DNA of 64,000 bases from Hexactinellida sp. DTS-2022 (taxonomy: Eukaryota > Porifera > Hexactinellida). Below are positions 10,985 to 21,769 of the stretch, piece after piece. The stretch's first letter is position 1. Each line of letters opens with the position of its first letter. The notes beneath the pieces are model-generated. The model was not told the origin of the DNA. It made no database searches and was given only the letters and a program-made list of their open reading frames with translations. The position numbers and the translations under genes were made by a program. The stretch is from positions 1,119,042 to 1,183,041 of the forward strand of contig JAPNXP010000010.1 of assembly GCA_028753945.1 (NCBI GenBank). The letters are read 5' to 3'.

Positions 10985-11839
10985 ATACATAGATTTTTGA
11001 ATAAATCTCGAAAATATGGATTAGACACTGGGATCACACATGTACTAGCCATTGTATTTCTAAGATCCGGGAAAATTCCAAGTTATGCCAGTGCCCGGAT
11101 AAGGGAGGTTTGGATGTATAGTATATAAATATCCAGTTCTAACTAAGAATACCAAAAATGGCTATGCCTTATATAAGTTATCACTGGACAGACGATCCAT
11201 CCTTACGAATTCTATATAATTGGATGTGTCAAATGAAGAAATTTCTTTCATCAATTAGCAATTGATGAAATGCACCTTGCGTCTCTCGATTTTTGATCCA
11301 ATCCTTGACCAGGAGATTCTCCTTTTGCGTTAACGAATCAAATGCAATTAACTCCGGCTAAGTATAATAATTTGGAATACGGAAACGACAACGTATGTTT
11401 TATCCATAATATTGAATTGGAAAATAACAAATCTATTGGAATTATATGTATAGTACTGATTTAAAATTATATTTTTACCATGAATGTATAATATAGTAAT
11501 TTCCATACAACAATGTTGCACGAAAATTATGTTGCATGCAACATATTGTTAGCAACTTTGTTGCATCGCGTATGGTGGACTTAGTTTATATATAAATCTT
11601 ATATATTAAATCAGAAAGATTTTGTTTGTTTGTTCGGAATTGATGGAGGAACTGATGAGAGTTACAGAATTTAAATTTGGCAGGGGGGTAGGGAATACTG
11701 TATCTAGAAACAAGTTCTAAAATATCTAAAAATATTCACATCTTCCCTCCCAAAAGGTGACAAAATTTTAGCCAATTTAATTCGATGATGTCCCATTATG
11801 AACTAGCAGCTAGCATTCAATTGGTATAAAGGATTTTAG
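10985..11839. other. Non-coding; one small inverted repeat
   Basis: The only structure noticed is an inverted repeat at about 11505-11578 (CCATACAACAATGTTGCA and a partial complement). Otherwise AT-rich with nothing supported. Confidence 0.4.
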
Positions 11840-12930
11840 TGTCTCTATCAATTGTTAAGTGTGCATTATAGAATGCCTATCTGAGACTGTGATTTAATTG
11901 GTCGAGAGGAAGTTCATTCATCCAATCAGTTATTTGTGTTCCGTCTGTCTATCCACACATTTCTAACATTATATTGTGTCTACAGTAAATATTGGATTTA
12001 ACGACATCGGGTTTAGCGACAAATCGTTATAACGACTTATTTTTCTTGCCCAGAAAGCCGCAGCAGTATTCTGTACACACCCTACCTCGGATATAACGAC
12101 CTTTCAAATAACGACACATCGAATTTATCTACAATTTTTTATGCCCGCTGCCTCCAAATCCCATCGGAAATTACGACTTTTGATGTTTGTACAGTGTACG
12201 GTACACGAAACAGAGTTGGATTCGGGCTCTCTTTTTAGAACCCACCCCTACCCGAATCCCAATCTGACTGAATTTACAATTGCAGAGGTGAAATTTGGTC
12301 AAGATTGTTAGAAACCGACCCAAAACGAAAAATTCGAACTGATTCCAAATCTGACACAATATATGCGTACCGGTACCTTATATGCCACCAGCGTCAACTA
12401 GATGTATACTTAGATGTACATGTACTTGTACCTGTGCGTCGATGTAATTATACTGTTCATGAATAGCGATTAAAATCGGCCGCGGCGCAGCACGTTCTTG
12501 ATGAAGTTGGCTGTAACCCGTAGCTCTTGGAAATGCGTCAGTTGAGTGAATTTCAACAAACTTCAATAAAAAACTTCCAGTCTGCTGACAAACATGATAT
12601 TTATTATACTTGTACTATTATCCAACTACAAGTTATGCATTATAATCAATATATTATAATATACTAGTATATCACGTGTAATGTGTGGTTTATTAAGGTA
12701 TATATTCATTGCATATATGGAGCCTCATCGGATTAGCGACAAATCGGATATAACGACATTTTTAGCCTGCCCAAATGAGTGACGTTAAATCCAATGTTTA
12801 CTCTATTTGATATCCAATTATTACCAATCAATTCAATAACTTCTCCACAGCCCAAAGTCAGGGGTCCACAAAGTTGTACAGTTCCTTAGTGATATTTAAT
12901 TAATTTTGTATTTGGAGTCGGTTTATTATT
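11840..12930. repeat. Interspersed repeat split by a TA-flanked element
   Basis: The outer parts (11840-11990 and 12806-12930) match the continuous copy at 35378-35640, including GTCGAGAGGAAGTTCA and CAATAACTTCTCCA. The join falls exactly at the TA flanks of the 11993-12803 insertion, so 35378-35640 is an independent empty site. Confidence 0.7.
11993..12803. mobile_element. 811-bp pogo-like element with TA duplication
   Basis: It begins CAGTAAATATTGGATTTAAC and ends GTTAAATCCAATGTTTACTC, flanked by TA. Sub-terminal repeats read GTTATAACGAC or GGATATAACGAC at both ends. The last G of the right end has mutated to C. No transposase remains. Confidence 0.75.
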
Positions 12931-13321
12931 TATTATACACGGACAAGATTTGATATCTAGAAAATTGTCAGTTCTAATTATCATAAATATTCAACAGTAC
13001 CGGCGCTGATTAGTATTTCCCCATTTATTTGCTCTGTCCTTATACGTAGATACCTATGGCTGGCTACTCTGAAACAATAGCATTACTGTTATGTGAGTCA
13101 CCTGCGGTCACCTAAATATTACCCATATGATTGCCCGTAATATAATCAACCTGTGTATAGGGCCTTTTAATATTAAGTAATGCTAAGTGTTCAGCCCGTC
13201 CTTTTTATTACAAAATGGCAAAAGCGTGTTGTAGGGAAGGGGTATATAATTTTTGTTAATTTTCGTTACATAACCCGACAGTTTTTATAGGCGCCTAGAT
13301 TCAGTTTGAGCTCAATCAGGC
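12931..13321. other. Non-coding; short shared repeat
   Basis: TATACACGGACAAG and the following 100 bp recur near 45795-45900, so part of this stretch is repetitive. Nothing else seen. Confidence 0.4.
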
Positions 13322-13800
13322 CATGGCCTACTTAATATACGGCTATATATGTCGCCGAGAAGGCCATAAAACAAAGAGGCCAGTTTCTAATTTTCAAAAT
13401 GGAGAATTGATCTTTATTCGAATAATTAGCAATGATAGAGCTGAAAAATGTATTATAACTATATAGGAATATGGTATCCAGGGGCCGTATTCACTAAGAA
13501 GTTAAGTTCGAACTTAAGTTCGAACTTAAGACTTAAGTACTAAGTTCGAACTTAAGTCGTATTCACTAAGATTGGTATTCACTAAGATTTTAGTTCGTAC
13601 TTAAGTTCGAACTTAAGTACGAACTTTAAGCAAGCTAGGGAGGTTGCTTAAGTAATTTTGTATTAGACTAAATTAAGAATTTCTTCGGATTCGTAATAAT
13701 AATAGTATACTTTTATGCTACTCTCTAATTTGGTAGACATAATACAAGTAAAATCGTTATATTTCTGCACACTATCTAGTCTAGCTAGTAACTAATTTAA

Positions 13801-14544
13801 TTATTTTTCTAACAGCTTCTGACGTTTCAGCCTGTAGTACTCCCTCTGCTCTTCAATTAGCTTAAGTTGTGCTGCGAATACAGCCATCTGTTGTAGCAGC
13901 ACTTCCTGCTGTAAAGGGAGTAAGTCCGCTACCTTCATTTCCGGCTGCTGCTGGGACTCCGTTGTACGTAGATAATTTGTTGGATCACGTCTTTGCTTCC
14001 TACTTCTCTTCCCATTACGATTAACGTTAATGTTGGATTCTTCGGGAGCATAAAAAATTGACGTATCGTCTACAGTACCTAGCTGAGGAATCTGTTCGCT
14101 GCTGGTTGCTGTTGCTGGTGGTACGAAATTATCGACAGCACCTGAGATTCCGATAAAAGCTGGGGTGTTCTCAAACATCTCTCTAATTCTACCAGAGTTA
14201 TTTATACTCCTATCTGCAGCTAAAATTAATATATCTTCGTCTTCGACAATCCCAGCGGAGTTTGAGCCCCCTCCGGTTATTCTAGATTCCCTAAAGCTAG
14301 CATCAACTTTTGACTTGGAAGCTAACTTCAGGTTATTCCATTTCTTTCTTAAGTCTTCTACCCCTCTATTATTTCCATATACAGCGTTGACTTTGCATGT
14401 AATGGTTTTCCACAGTTCCTTCTTCTTCTTATTGAGGTCAGCGCTGTTTCCTGAACCTCTCAATAAGTCGCCAGCAGATTCAATTTCACCAATGAGCGCG
14501 CACTCTTCTTCCTTAGTCCAATTTATCTTCCTGGATTTTTCCAT
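13801..14544 (-). CDS. Harbinger-type Myb/SANT-like DNA-binding protein
   Basis: 247 aa and intact. Residues about 8-85 form a Myb/SANT or trihelix-like domain: NWTKEEECALIGEIE, ELWKTITCKVNAVYG, VEDLRKKWNNLKLASKSKV carry the spaced tryptophans and aromatic positions. A basic segment (NGKRSRKQRRD) near residue 180 may be a nuclear localisation signal. Residues about 200-247 are a leucine/glutamine-rich coiled coil ending LKLIEEQREYYRLKRQ. In Harbinger transposons this second protein binds DNA and assists nuclear import and action of the transposase. It lies antisense to the CAG-flanked element's plus strand, on the same strand as the transposase stub. The reading frame is intact although its partner is gone, so it is either recently active, mobilised in trans, or co-opted. 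Confidence 0.85.
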   Translation of the reverse strand: MEKSRKINWTKEEECALIGEIESAGDLLRGSGNSADLNKKKKELWKTITCKVNAVYGNNRGVEDLRKKWNNLKLASKSKVDASFRESRITGGGSNSAGIVEDEDILILAADRSINNSGRIREMFENTPAFIGISGAVDNFVPPATATSSEQIPQLGTVDDTSIFYAPEESNINVNRNGKRSRKQRRDPTNYLRTTESQQQPEMKVADLLPLQQEVLLQQMAVFAAQLKLIEEQREYYRLKRQKLLEK

Positions 14545-14666
14545 TCCGTTTAGAATTGGTTTTGTTCAACTGCAATTTATACAAATGGGAGAAAAAACAT
14601 TGATCATGAAAATTAATCTTCAATGGAATTATATGCATTTGTTATTTTGGCATCAAAGCTACTTTG

Positions 14667-14841
14667 TATATGAATAGAGAACTTAACTGTTTCGTATATA
14701 GAGAACTTAACTGTTTCATATATAGAGAACTTAACAGTTTCATGTATAGAGAACTTTACTGTTTCATGTATAGAGAACTTTACTGTTTCATGTATAGAGA
14801 ACTTTACTGTTTCATGTATAGAGAACTTTACTGTTTCATGT
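14667..14841. repeat. 24-bp minisatellite, about 7 copies
   Basis: Unit GAGAACTTTACTGTTTCATG plus TATA; copy starts at 14677, 14701, 14725, 14749, 14773, 14797 and 14821. As 24 is a multiple of three, both strands stay open and give false 8-residue repeat frames. It lies inside the Harbinger element, upstream of the Myb-like gene. Confidence 0.9.
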
Positions 14842-14976
14842 TTCGACAGACTGACGTACGTAGACACTCCTCTAAATGTTCTTAGGATGTACTTGTCTAC
14901 ATACCAGAGTAGTATATTTCTTTTTTGAATTAATTAAATATACTTCAACTAATTATCTTCATTTACATATATAAAT

Positions 14977-15170
14977 TCAATCAAAATTATGAATAGCAAA
15001 TTGGTCTCTGTAATGCTTAGCAGCCCAGTGTCCCAATTCTTCAATTACAATAGGTTCATCCATAAGTTGGTCAATAGGCGAATCGTCCTGCATTGGTTTC
15101 TTCCAAACTATAGCCATATTATGTAGCCATTCTTTAATAAATAAGAGATTCACAAAACATTGTAGCCAAC
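14977..15170 (-). pseudogene. PIF/Harbinger transposase C-terminal remnant
   Basis: The frame reads EWLHNMAIVWKKPMQDD, then an acidic DQLMDE stretch and AAKHYRDQF before a stop at 14977. LHN-MAI matches the conserved LHNIA motif just after the last catalytic region of Harbinger transposases. There is no start codon and the DDE core is missing. This supports the superfamily call made from the 3-bp duplication and the Myb-like gene. Confidence 0.65.
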
Positions 15171-15975
15171 AAATATTTATGTAAATATTTAGGTATATTT
15201 AACTATATTATTATTTGAGGCCGATTCCAAACTCCAAGAGAATAGAAATTGAGTGAAATAAAATTACAAGTTAAAAAGTTCATACTTAAGTTCAAACTTA
15301 ACTAAGTTTGAACTTAAGTTTGAACTTAACTCTTAGTGAATACGACTTAAGTTCGAACTTAACTAAGTTTGAACTTAAGACTTAAGTTCAAACTTAGTGC
15401 TTAACTTCTTAGTGAATACGGCCCCAGGTATACATAGCACCCTCCAGAATTGTGATATGTCATCATCTGATGACGTTATGGTTATTTTGGTTGCGAATTA
15501 TCTTGTTTTTCTAGCATACTTTTAACATAGTTAAACGCGTTATAAATGTTTAAAATTGGAACATGGGTCTACCCAGAAGTAGTAGAATAAAATATATCGA
15601 AATTATAAATGGAATATTGACACATTCCTCGGTTGCCATGGAAAATGTATATTTCCTAAAATGTGCCATAACTCAAAAACTATGAATGTTATCTAAACTA
15701 GACTGGTACTGATCTGTCCAAAATAGATAACTTCCTATTCATCGATAATACATTTTATATGCCTAACTTCAATAGTTTTTGAGATAATGAGATAATTAAC
15801 ACTTAATTCATTATTATGTAATGACTCACTATCTCAAAAAAAAAGATGGCCGACAAATATGAAAAAGAGCGATTTTCCTCAACTTTTTTTTGTATCATAT
15901 CCCCATGTTTAGAAACTCTATAATATTATAGGCATTAAATTGATATTAAATCGTATTCTATAGTTGTTGTGGTCA

Positions 15976-16133
15976 CAGTGGCGCACACTAGGGGGCGCTC
16001 AAGCGCCCCCAATATATTCAACGAAATTGTGTATCATTAGAGAAGGTGATATATAATTTAATTAATATTACAATAACAAACTAGGATAATTAGGTCAGAG
16101 CGCCCCCAATAATTAGCAAAGTGTCCGCCACTG
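15976..16133. repeat. hAT-like MITE (CAGTGGCG ends)
   Basis: It starts CAGTGGCGCACACTAGGGG and ends AAAGTGTCCGCCACTG, with GCGCCCCC motifs inside both ends. GTTGTGG occurs on both flanks (about 15964-15972 and 16134-16140), slightly out of register on the left. Confidence 0.6.
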
Positions 16134-17480
16134 GTTGTGGATTCCCCAATGCTGGGGAACCCCAACAACACAGGACTACATTACATTATAATTAATGTGC
16201 AGTAATTGTATTCTGTATGATGACTAGTGGTAATTTGTGTTCAGTAATTGTATTGTGTTGTGTTTGTATGACTATTTGGCTATATCTTAGGAGTAATTGT
16301 ATTGTGTTAGCAGATAATAGGTTTCTTCTCCTTTCAGAGTGTCAGCATGGAACTGAACTGGGATCGCTGTGTGATTTGCCAGCAGGAGACTGGTGAACCC
16401 TTGAAGTGTCCCTTGCTGAGCCCTGGATCAAGTCGTGACAATACAGATGCCTACACATCATTCCTTACCAACGTAGAACAGTTCCGGGCCATTGGTGCTC
16501 TTCCAGGTGAATTATCTTTTGGGAGTGATGAAACTGTTGCCAACTTTGCTTCTCATTCTGCTTCCTGGCACTAATCTTCATCTCTTGAAATTCAACAATT
16601 CTAAGTTAGCAAAGGCAAAGAAGAAGAGAGAGCGCAACCATCATGATGAAGAGAAAATGCCCAGTAAGCGCAAAGCACTTGACGTTCAAAAATGTTTATT
16701 CTGCGAGAAAGGGGAAGATGAACATGTTCTTCATGAAGTTTCAACATTTGATGCAGACAAAAATATCCGGGAAATAATCACAGAGCTAAACGACACCCAG
16801 CTCTTGAGTAGAATAGTTGGAGGAGATCTAATTGCAATGGAGGCCAAATACCATCTGACATGTATGGTCAAGTTGAGAAATCGCTACCGTAGTCTCACTC
16901 GCAAGCTAAACCAAATACCTGAAGACACAGATGCGGAAATGAACGAGTCTCGGGCATTTGAAGAACTCACCAGATACATTGCGGAATCTGTGAACTCTGG
17001 AACTCTCCTCTTCAAACTATCCGAGATCCATTCTCTGTATGTGAAACGTCTAGAAGAACTGAGCATCAAGAAACTAGCCAACAAGACCAGGCTGAAGGAT
17101 CATCTGCTAGAACGGTTCCCAGTGGCACAAGAACAGTATGATGGAAGAAACACTTTTCTCGTTTTTAAGGAAGGCATGAGAAATATGTTGAAGGATGCTC
17201 TGAAGACTCGAGACTTCTCAGAAGAGACATCTCAAGCCATCAAGGCTTCAAATTTACTGGTTGCTTCCCGGGCCAATGCCAAGAAGACTCAATACCCTCA
17301 AGCCTCAAGCCTCTTGTTTCCATGATCTTGAATGGCTCCAACTTGAAAGATCAAGACAAGCGTGACTCCCAGGCTTGCCTAACCATCGGCCAGAGCATCA
17401 TTTACAACACAAAAGGACGCCCTGGACAACCTAGACCACAACCCCAGCTCAACCACTTCCCAAACATCATTCCATGGGAC

Positions 17481-17793
17481 CAGTAGCGGCGTCAGCCCAA
17501 ATTCGGGGGGGCTCAAGCCCCCCCGTAATTATAGAGAGCCCCCCCGTAATTTTGGGAGAGCCCCCTCGTAATTTTGGGTAAGCCGACTCGCATTCTTTTG
17601 AATTGGACAAAAATTTTGTAATTTGAGTACGATAGCTTATGTTTTAAAGTTTGTTTTTCTTTCTGGCAATTGTACGTGCATTCTTATTACTCGAAATAAT
17701 TAAAAGTTAATTTGCAGCGTACGCTTGGCCCCCTCGAAAAAGAGTTTCGGCATTCCCAGCCCCCCCGTTCTTCGATTTCTGGCGCCGCCCCTG
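17481..17793. repeat. hAT MITE with 8-bp duplication CATGGGAC
   Basis: 313 bp between CATGGGAC repeats (17473-17480, 17794-17801). Ends are CAGTAGCGGCGTCAG and TGGCGCCGCCCCTG. G/C runs (GGGGGGGCTC and AGCCCCCCC) lie inside both ends. It interrupts the CXC-family pseudogene, so it is younger than that copy. Confidence 0.85.
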
Positions 17794-19435
17794 CATGGGA
17801 CTGGAATCAGCCTTTTTCAGTTGCCTACCAAGACCAAAGCGGGTGTGAGTAGACCACCTATTACGATACCACCCCTGGAAATGAAATTCATTCTCTTCCA
17901 GACAACTACGCCTCTGTCCCACCGTTGCAATGAAGACCACTGCTGTCTCGGTGCCAGAGTGTGATGTATTTAAAGACAAGGTCGGCTGCTTAGATGAGGC
18001 CAGAGAACTGGAGCAAAGCTGGGTAGAGCATGCACTACCACTTCTAGAGAGAGAACTCACCAGTGGAGATGCCATTGCATGGACTGCCTACTTTGCCTAT
18101 ATGCAACCTCCAGTAAAAGACCCTCCAGCACTATGTGCACTCCTTCCTCTGTTCTATGAGAAGTCCGCCACTCCAGCTATGATCAAGCACGGCATGGATG
18201 TCGTGAGACAAGCTGTCGAATTTCTGAATCCTGGACAAATCCCAGTCACTACATTTGACCAGCCTCTGTTTGCCCTGGCAAAATTTGTACAGTGGAGATG
18301 GCCAGACACTCATGGTGAGAGAGTTCATGTGGTTATGCTAGGTGGTCTGCACACAGAAATGGCCCTCTGGAGTACACTGGGTGATGTCTTGGATGGTTCT
18401 GGCTGGATAACGTCCCTCACACAGGCAGAGGTAGCATCCTCTGGCACAGCTGATTCTTATCTGAAGGCAGCACCTAACTCGAACCAGGCATGCCCACCAA
18501 GTCACTCTCTTGACCCTGCATATTCTCCAGAAGGAGGCTTTCATGCTCAGCGAGGGCCCCAAAGACAATGCATCTGACATGGCCTGGAGAAACGACATGC
18601 AGAAGAAGAGTCCTACTTTCATGTACTGGGACCTGATCATGAGATATGAAACCCTAATTCTCATTTTCGTCAGGGCTCACAGAGAGAAAAATTTCCCTCT
18701 GTATGTGGAGGTCTTGGAGGAACTCACACCGCTCTTCTTTGCCTTGGATCATGTTAACTACTCACGGTGGATGCCTATCCACATCAGGGACATGAAGTCC
18801 TTGCCTGACACTATCAATGATGAGTTTGAAAGGTGTTCCCACTGGGTCCTTTCCAAGACCAGCAACAAGTTCTCTGCCATCCCATTTGATCAGGCTCACG
18901 AGCAGGAGAACAAGATTGTGAAAGGATCGGGAGGTGCTGTTGGGCTCACACAAAATCCGGTTGCTTTTCGACGATGGATGCTCTCTGGCCCAGACTGCCA
19001 GACTGCTAAAGCCGTTTGAGGAAGAATACCCTCCTGATGATGATCCACAGATACCCAAGAACTTCCAGCACCACGAGCAGGCTCTCTCGACACAGAAGTC
19101 CTTACAGAGACAGGTTACCAGCCTCTCCGAAACCATCAGAAGAATGGGCAATCCCTTCTTTGATGATTTCCCAGATTTAGTAACTCTCGACAATCGAACC
19201 TCGCAGACGAAACCGCGGTAGTCGCAGTGCACACCTTGGAGGATACAGGCAAGAAACAGTACCAGGAATTCGTCAAGAATGTGCTTGATGTGCGCAGCCA
19301 CTCCATCCATGACCCAATCCACAGGAATTCTCTTGTGATCTTCAGGATTCATCACCGCAAGGTAACATCTAAGCAGGGGAAGAAAACTCAAAGTGCTTCA
19401 GAACAATTTGTCACTCTTTGGTCAGCTATACATAT

Positions 19436-20112
19436 CAGTGATGTGCTCCGTTACTAAATCTTCCGTTACTCCGTTACCCCGTTACCGTTACTTTATATCT
19501 CCCGTTACCCATGGGCGTAGCCAACCAAAAAAATTTGGGTGGGCCATTATTTTTATGAGTCATTACAATAAAGTGAGCGAAAGCTAAATCTATCCTTATT
19601 CAAAGTTAATCTAGAAAATTTGGGGGGGCCCAGGTATAATTTTTGGGGGGCCAGGCCCCCCAATAGCCACGCCCATGCCGTTACCGTTACTTTATTTGCT
19701 CCGTTACCATTACTCCGTTGCCGTTACTTTTTTTCTCCCGTTACTTTTGCTCCGTTACCGTTACTTTATTTCTTCAGTTACCGTTACTCAGTTACTTTTT
19801 TTAATTTTATCAGTTTACCTTTATTCAGTACAGTTTACCTTAATGTAACGGTAACTGATTTAAAATAACATTGTAATTGCAATGGAATAAGTTTAACGTA
19901 GTAACGGTTAGTTGTTACGGTAATGTAATGGTAAGAGTGACTTATTAAAGATAACGGTAACTAGTTAAAAGTAACGGATGTCCGTTACCGTTACTCGGCG
20001 ATGCCCGTTACCGTTACTTTTTTCCATTACCGTTACTCCGCGACGCCCGTTACCGTTACTTTTTCCGTTACCGTTACCGTTACTCCGTTACTAGTGACGG
20101 AGCACATCACTG
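19436..20112. repeat. hAT MITE filled with CCGTTAC satellite
   Basis: 677 bp between ATACATAT duplications (19428-19435, 20113-20120). Ends are CAGTGATGTGCTCCGTTAC and complement. Most of the interior is a degenerate array of CCGTTA/CGTTAC hexamers, in both orientations. It splits the CXC-family pseudogene and carries a nested MITE at 19510-19677. Confidence 0.85.
19510..19677. repeat. Nested hAT-like MITE (CATGGGCGTAGCC ends)
   Basis: 168 bp, starts CATGGGCGTAGCC and ends AGCCACGCCCATG, with CCGTTACC on both sides (19502-19509, 19678-19685). As the target is itself a CCGTTA array, the duplication is less decisive. Interior G/C runs resemble the 17481 and 48649 elements. Confidence 0.7.
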
Positions 20113-21498
20113 ATACATATCTATGCAGAACAGGGAAGATGACTTGGCTGAGTTCTTTGCACATGAAATACAGTCCTTCCCTCCTTCCCTCTCAGACTTT
20201 GGCAAGCTTCATTTACCAAACACGAAGTCTGGCCTGCTGCAATGTCTTGAGCAGCCCGTGCAATCAGAGCCACCCTCAACTTACGACTGCAAAGTCATGG
20301 ATGGTGCCGTCATCGTCCACTTCCTACCAACTGCCAGCGTCAGCACCTTCCATGAGTATGCAGACATTGTATTCATACCGTACCTGGAGAAGCAGATGCA
20401 GACTGCCACGAAGTTGGATGTTGTGTGGGACACATACATATCAGACAGTTTGAAGGAGTCTACGCGGGAAAAGAGAGGCAAGGGCGTGCGCAGGAAAGTC
20501 TCAGGCAAGACGAAACTGCCAGGCAATTGAATGGACTTCCTCCGTGACCCATTGAACAAGAAGGAGCTGTTCGCCTTTTTGACTTCCAAGGTTGAAGAGT
20601 TAAAATTGCCACCAGCCAAAGCTGCATATGTCACATCAGGGCAAGCTGTGGTGTCTATTGGTGCCAGCACCCCCATGAAAAACTGCAATCATGAAGAGGC
20701 GACACCAGAGTTATGGTTCACATAGTGCATGCACTGGAGCAGGGGGCAAAGACTATTCAAGTGCGTACAGTAGATACAGATGTTGTAGTCATCCTTGCAG
20801 GCACATTCCATGATCTTATTGCGACTCATCCTTTGGCAGACATCTGGGTTGCCTTTGGCATGGGAAAAAATTACAGGTTTTTTCACATAAACGCCATCTG
20901 TGCAAGCCTGGGGGAGCCAAAATCACGAGCATTACCTGTATTACATGCATTTTCAGGTTGCGTCACAACCTCTGCCTTCAACGGCAAGGGCAAGAAGTCA
21001 GTTTGGCAGGCCTGGCATGTTTATGAAGACATCACAGAGACATTTATGTATCTCGCCAGTCACCCCTTCCAGCTGCTGGATGTCGACGATGACCATTTCA
21101 AAAAGATCGAGAGATTGACTGTTATCTTGTATGACAAAACCAGTCCTTTGAGATCCATCAACGATACAAGAAGGGAACTCTTCTGTCACAAGAATCGAGC
21201 AATGGACAAGCTCCCACCCACCAATGATGCGCTACTCCAGCATGTCCGACGTGCAGTGTATCAAGCAGGAATCTGGACGACCAGCACACAAACACAGCTA
21301 GTGATTCCTTCTCCACATGATTTTGCCTGGACCAAGATATCAGATTCGTGGGTACCAGTTTGGGTGACAATTCCAGAGGCTTCCAGAGCGTGCAGGGAGC
21401 TAATCAAATGCTTTTGCAAAGGGGACTGCTCCATCTGCCAGTGTGCCAAAGCAAATCTTGACTGCTCACCACTTTGCAAGTGCAAATGTACTCCATAG

Positions 21499-21769
21499 AT
21501 CATATCAAAGTGTATGTAAGTATCTGTGACTGTTGCTATAGTAGTTATTGAATTAAATTAAAAAAATGTTCATATTTAATTCTATAACATTGTATTTTGA
21601 TAACATCTTCATATGAAATTTTTTCAATAATTCAATAAATTGATTTTTTTTTTCAACGTCGGAAGAGAGGGCTCCTAGGCTAACATTCATCAATAGGCCC
21701 TAAGGAAGCCTCATGCAAAATATGGTGCTCTTATCCGCAATGTAACGGTAATTTCACTAAGCCACCTCA
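21499..21769. other. Spacer between opposed CXC-family copies
   Basis: AT-rich with a T run near 21640. No coding signal. Confidence 0.4.

Larger units (their letters stand above)
13482..15424 (-). mobile_element. PIF/Harbinger transposon, transposase deleted
   Basis: 1,943 bp. Inverted termini are GGGCCGTATTCACTAAG and complement, extended inward by many AAGTTCGAACTTAAG palindromes. The flanking duplication is CAG (13479-13481, 15425-15427), confirmed by the empty site at 47991-48215 (TATCCAGGTATAC). A 3-bp CWG duplication inside CCWGG is known for animal Harbinger elements. It carries the intact Myb-like gene at 13801-14544 and a transposase C-terminal stub at 14977-15170. With most of the transposase lost it cannot move on its own. 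Confidence 0.85.
13322..15810. repeat. Interspersed inverted-repeat family (CATGGCCTACT), split by Harbinger
   Basis: 13326-13481 and 15425-15490 match the uninterrupted copy at 47991-48215 (CATGGCCTACTTAATATACG to TCATCATCTGATGACG). 15540-15800 matches the interior of the 10183-10977 element in reverse. The start also resembles the terminus of the 61194-61993 element. Exact outer ends were not found. Confidence 0.6.
16347..21498 (+). pseudogene. Decayed TE-like CXC / nuclease-like multi-copy gene
   Basis: Six or more frame blocks read in order on the plus strand: an N-terminal cysteine motif (DRCVICQQ), a second zinc-like motif (CLFCEKGEDEHVLH with YHLTCMVKLRNRYR), a long helical region (17930-18577, 18510-19019, 18934-19221), a conserved core (TVDTDVVVILAGTF, ALPVLHAFSGCVTTSAF, 20713-21498) and a C-terminal cysteine-rich end (CFCKGDCSICQCAKANLDC). 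Frame changes and stops occur between blocks. Two MITEs (17481-17793, 19436-20112) interrupt it and the gene reads on after each. I know this architecture as a family expanded in many invertebrate genomes and behaving like mobile DNA; its biochemical role is unclear. The acidic DTD and GC-TTS motifs recall PIN/FEN-like nucleases. The usual D of GCDTTS is V here, consistent with decay. Confidence 0.65.

Noticed and set aside
13498-13640. GTTCGAAC motifs as tRNA T-loops
   Set aside because: They belong to AAGTTCGAACTTAAG palindromes of the Harbinger termini, with no acceptor or anticodon arms.
14613-14885. Repeat proteins on both strands across the minisatellite
   Set aside because: Frames arise from a 24-bp tandem unit; no start context, no domain, mirrored on the other strand.
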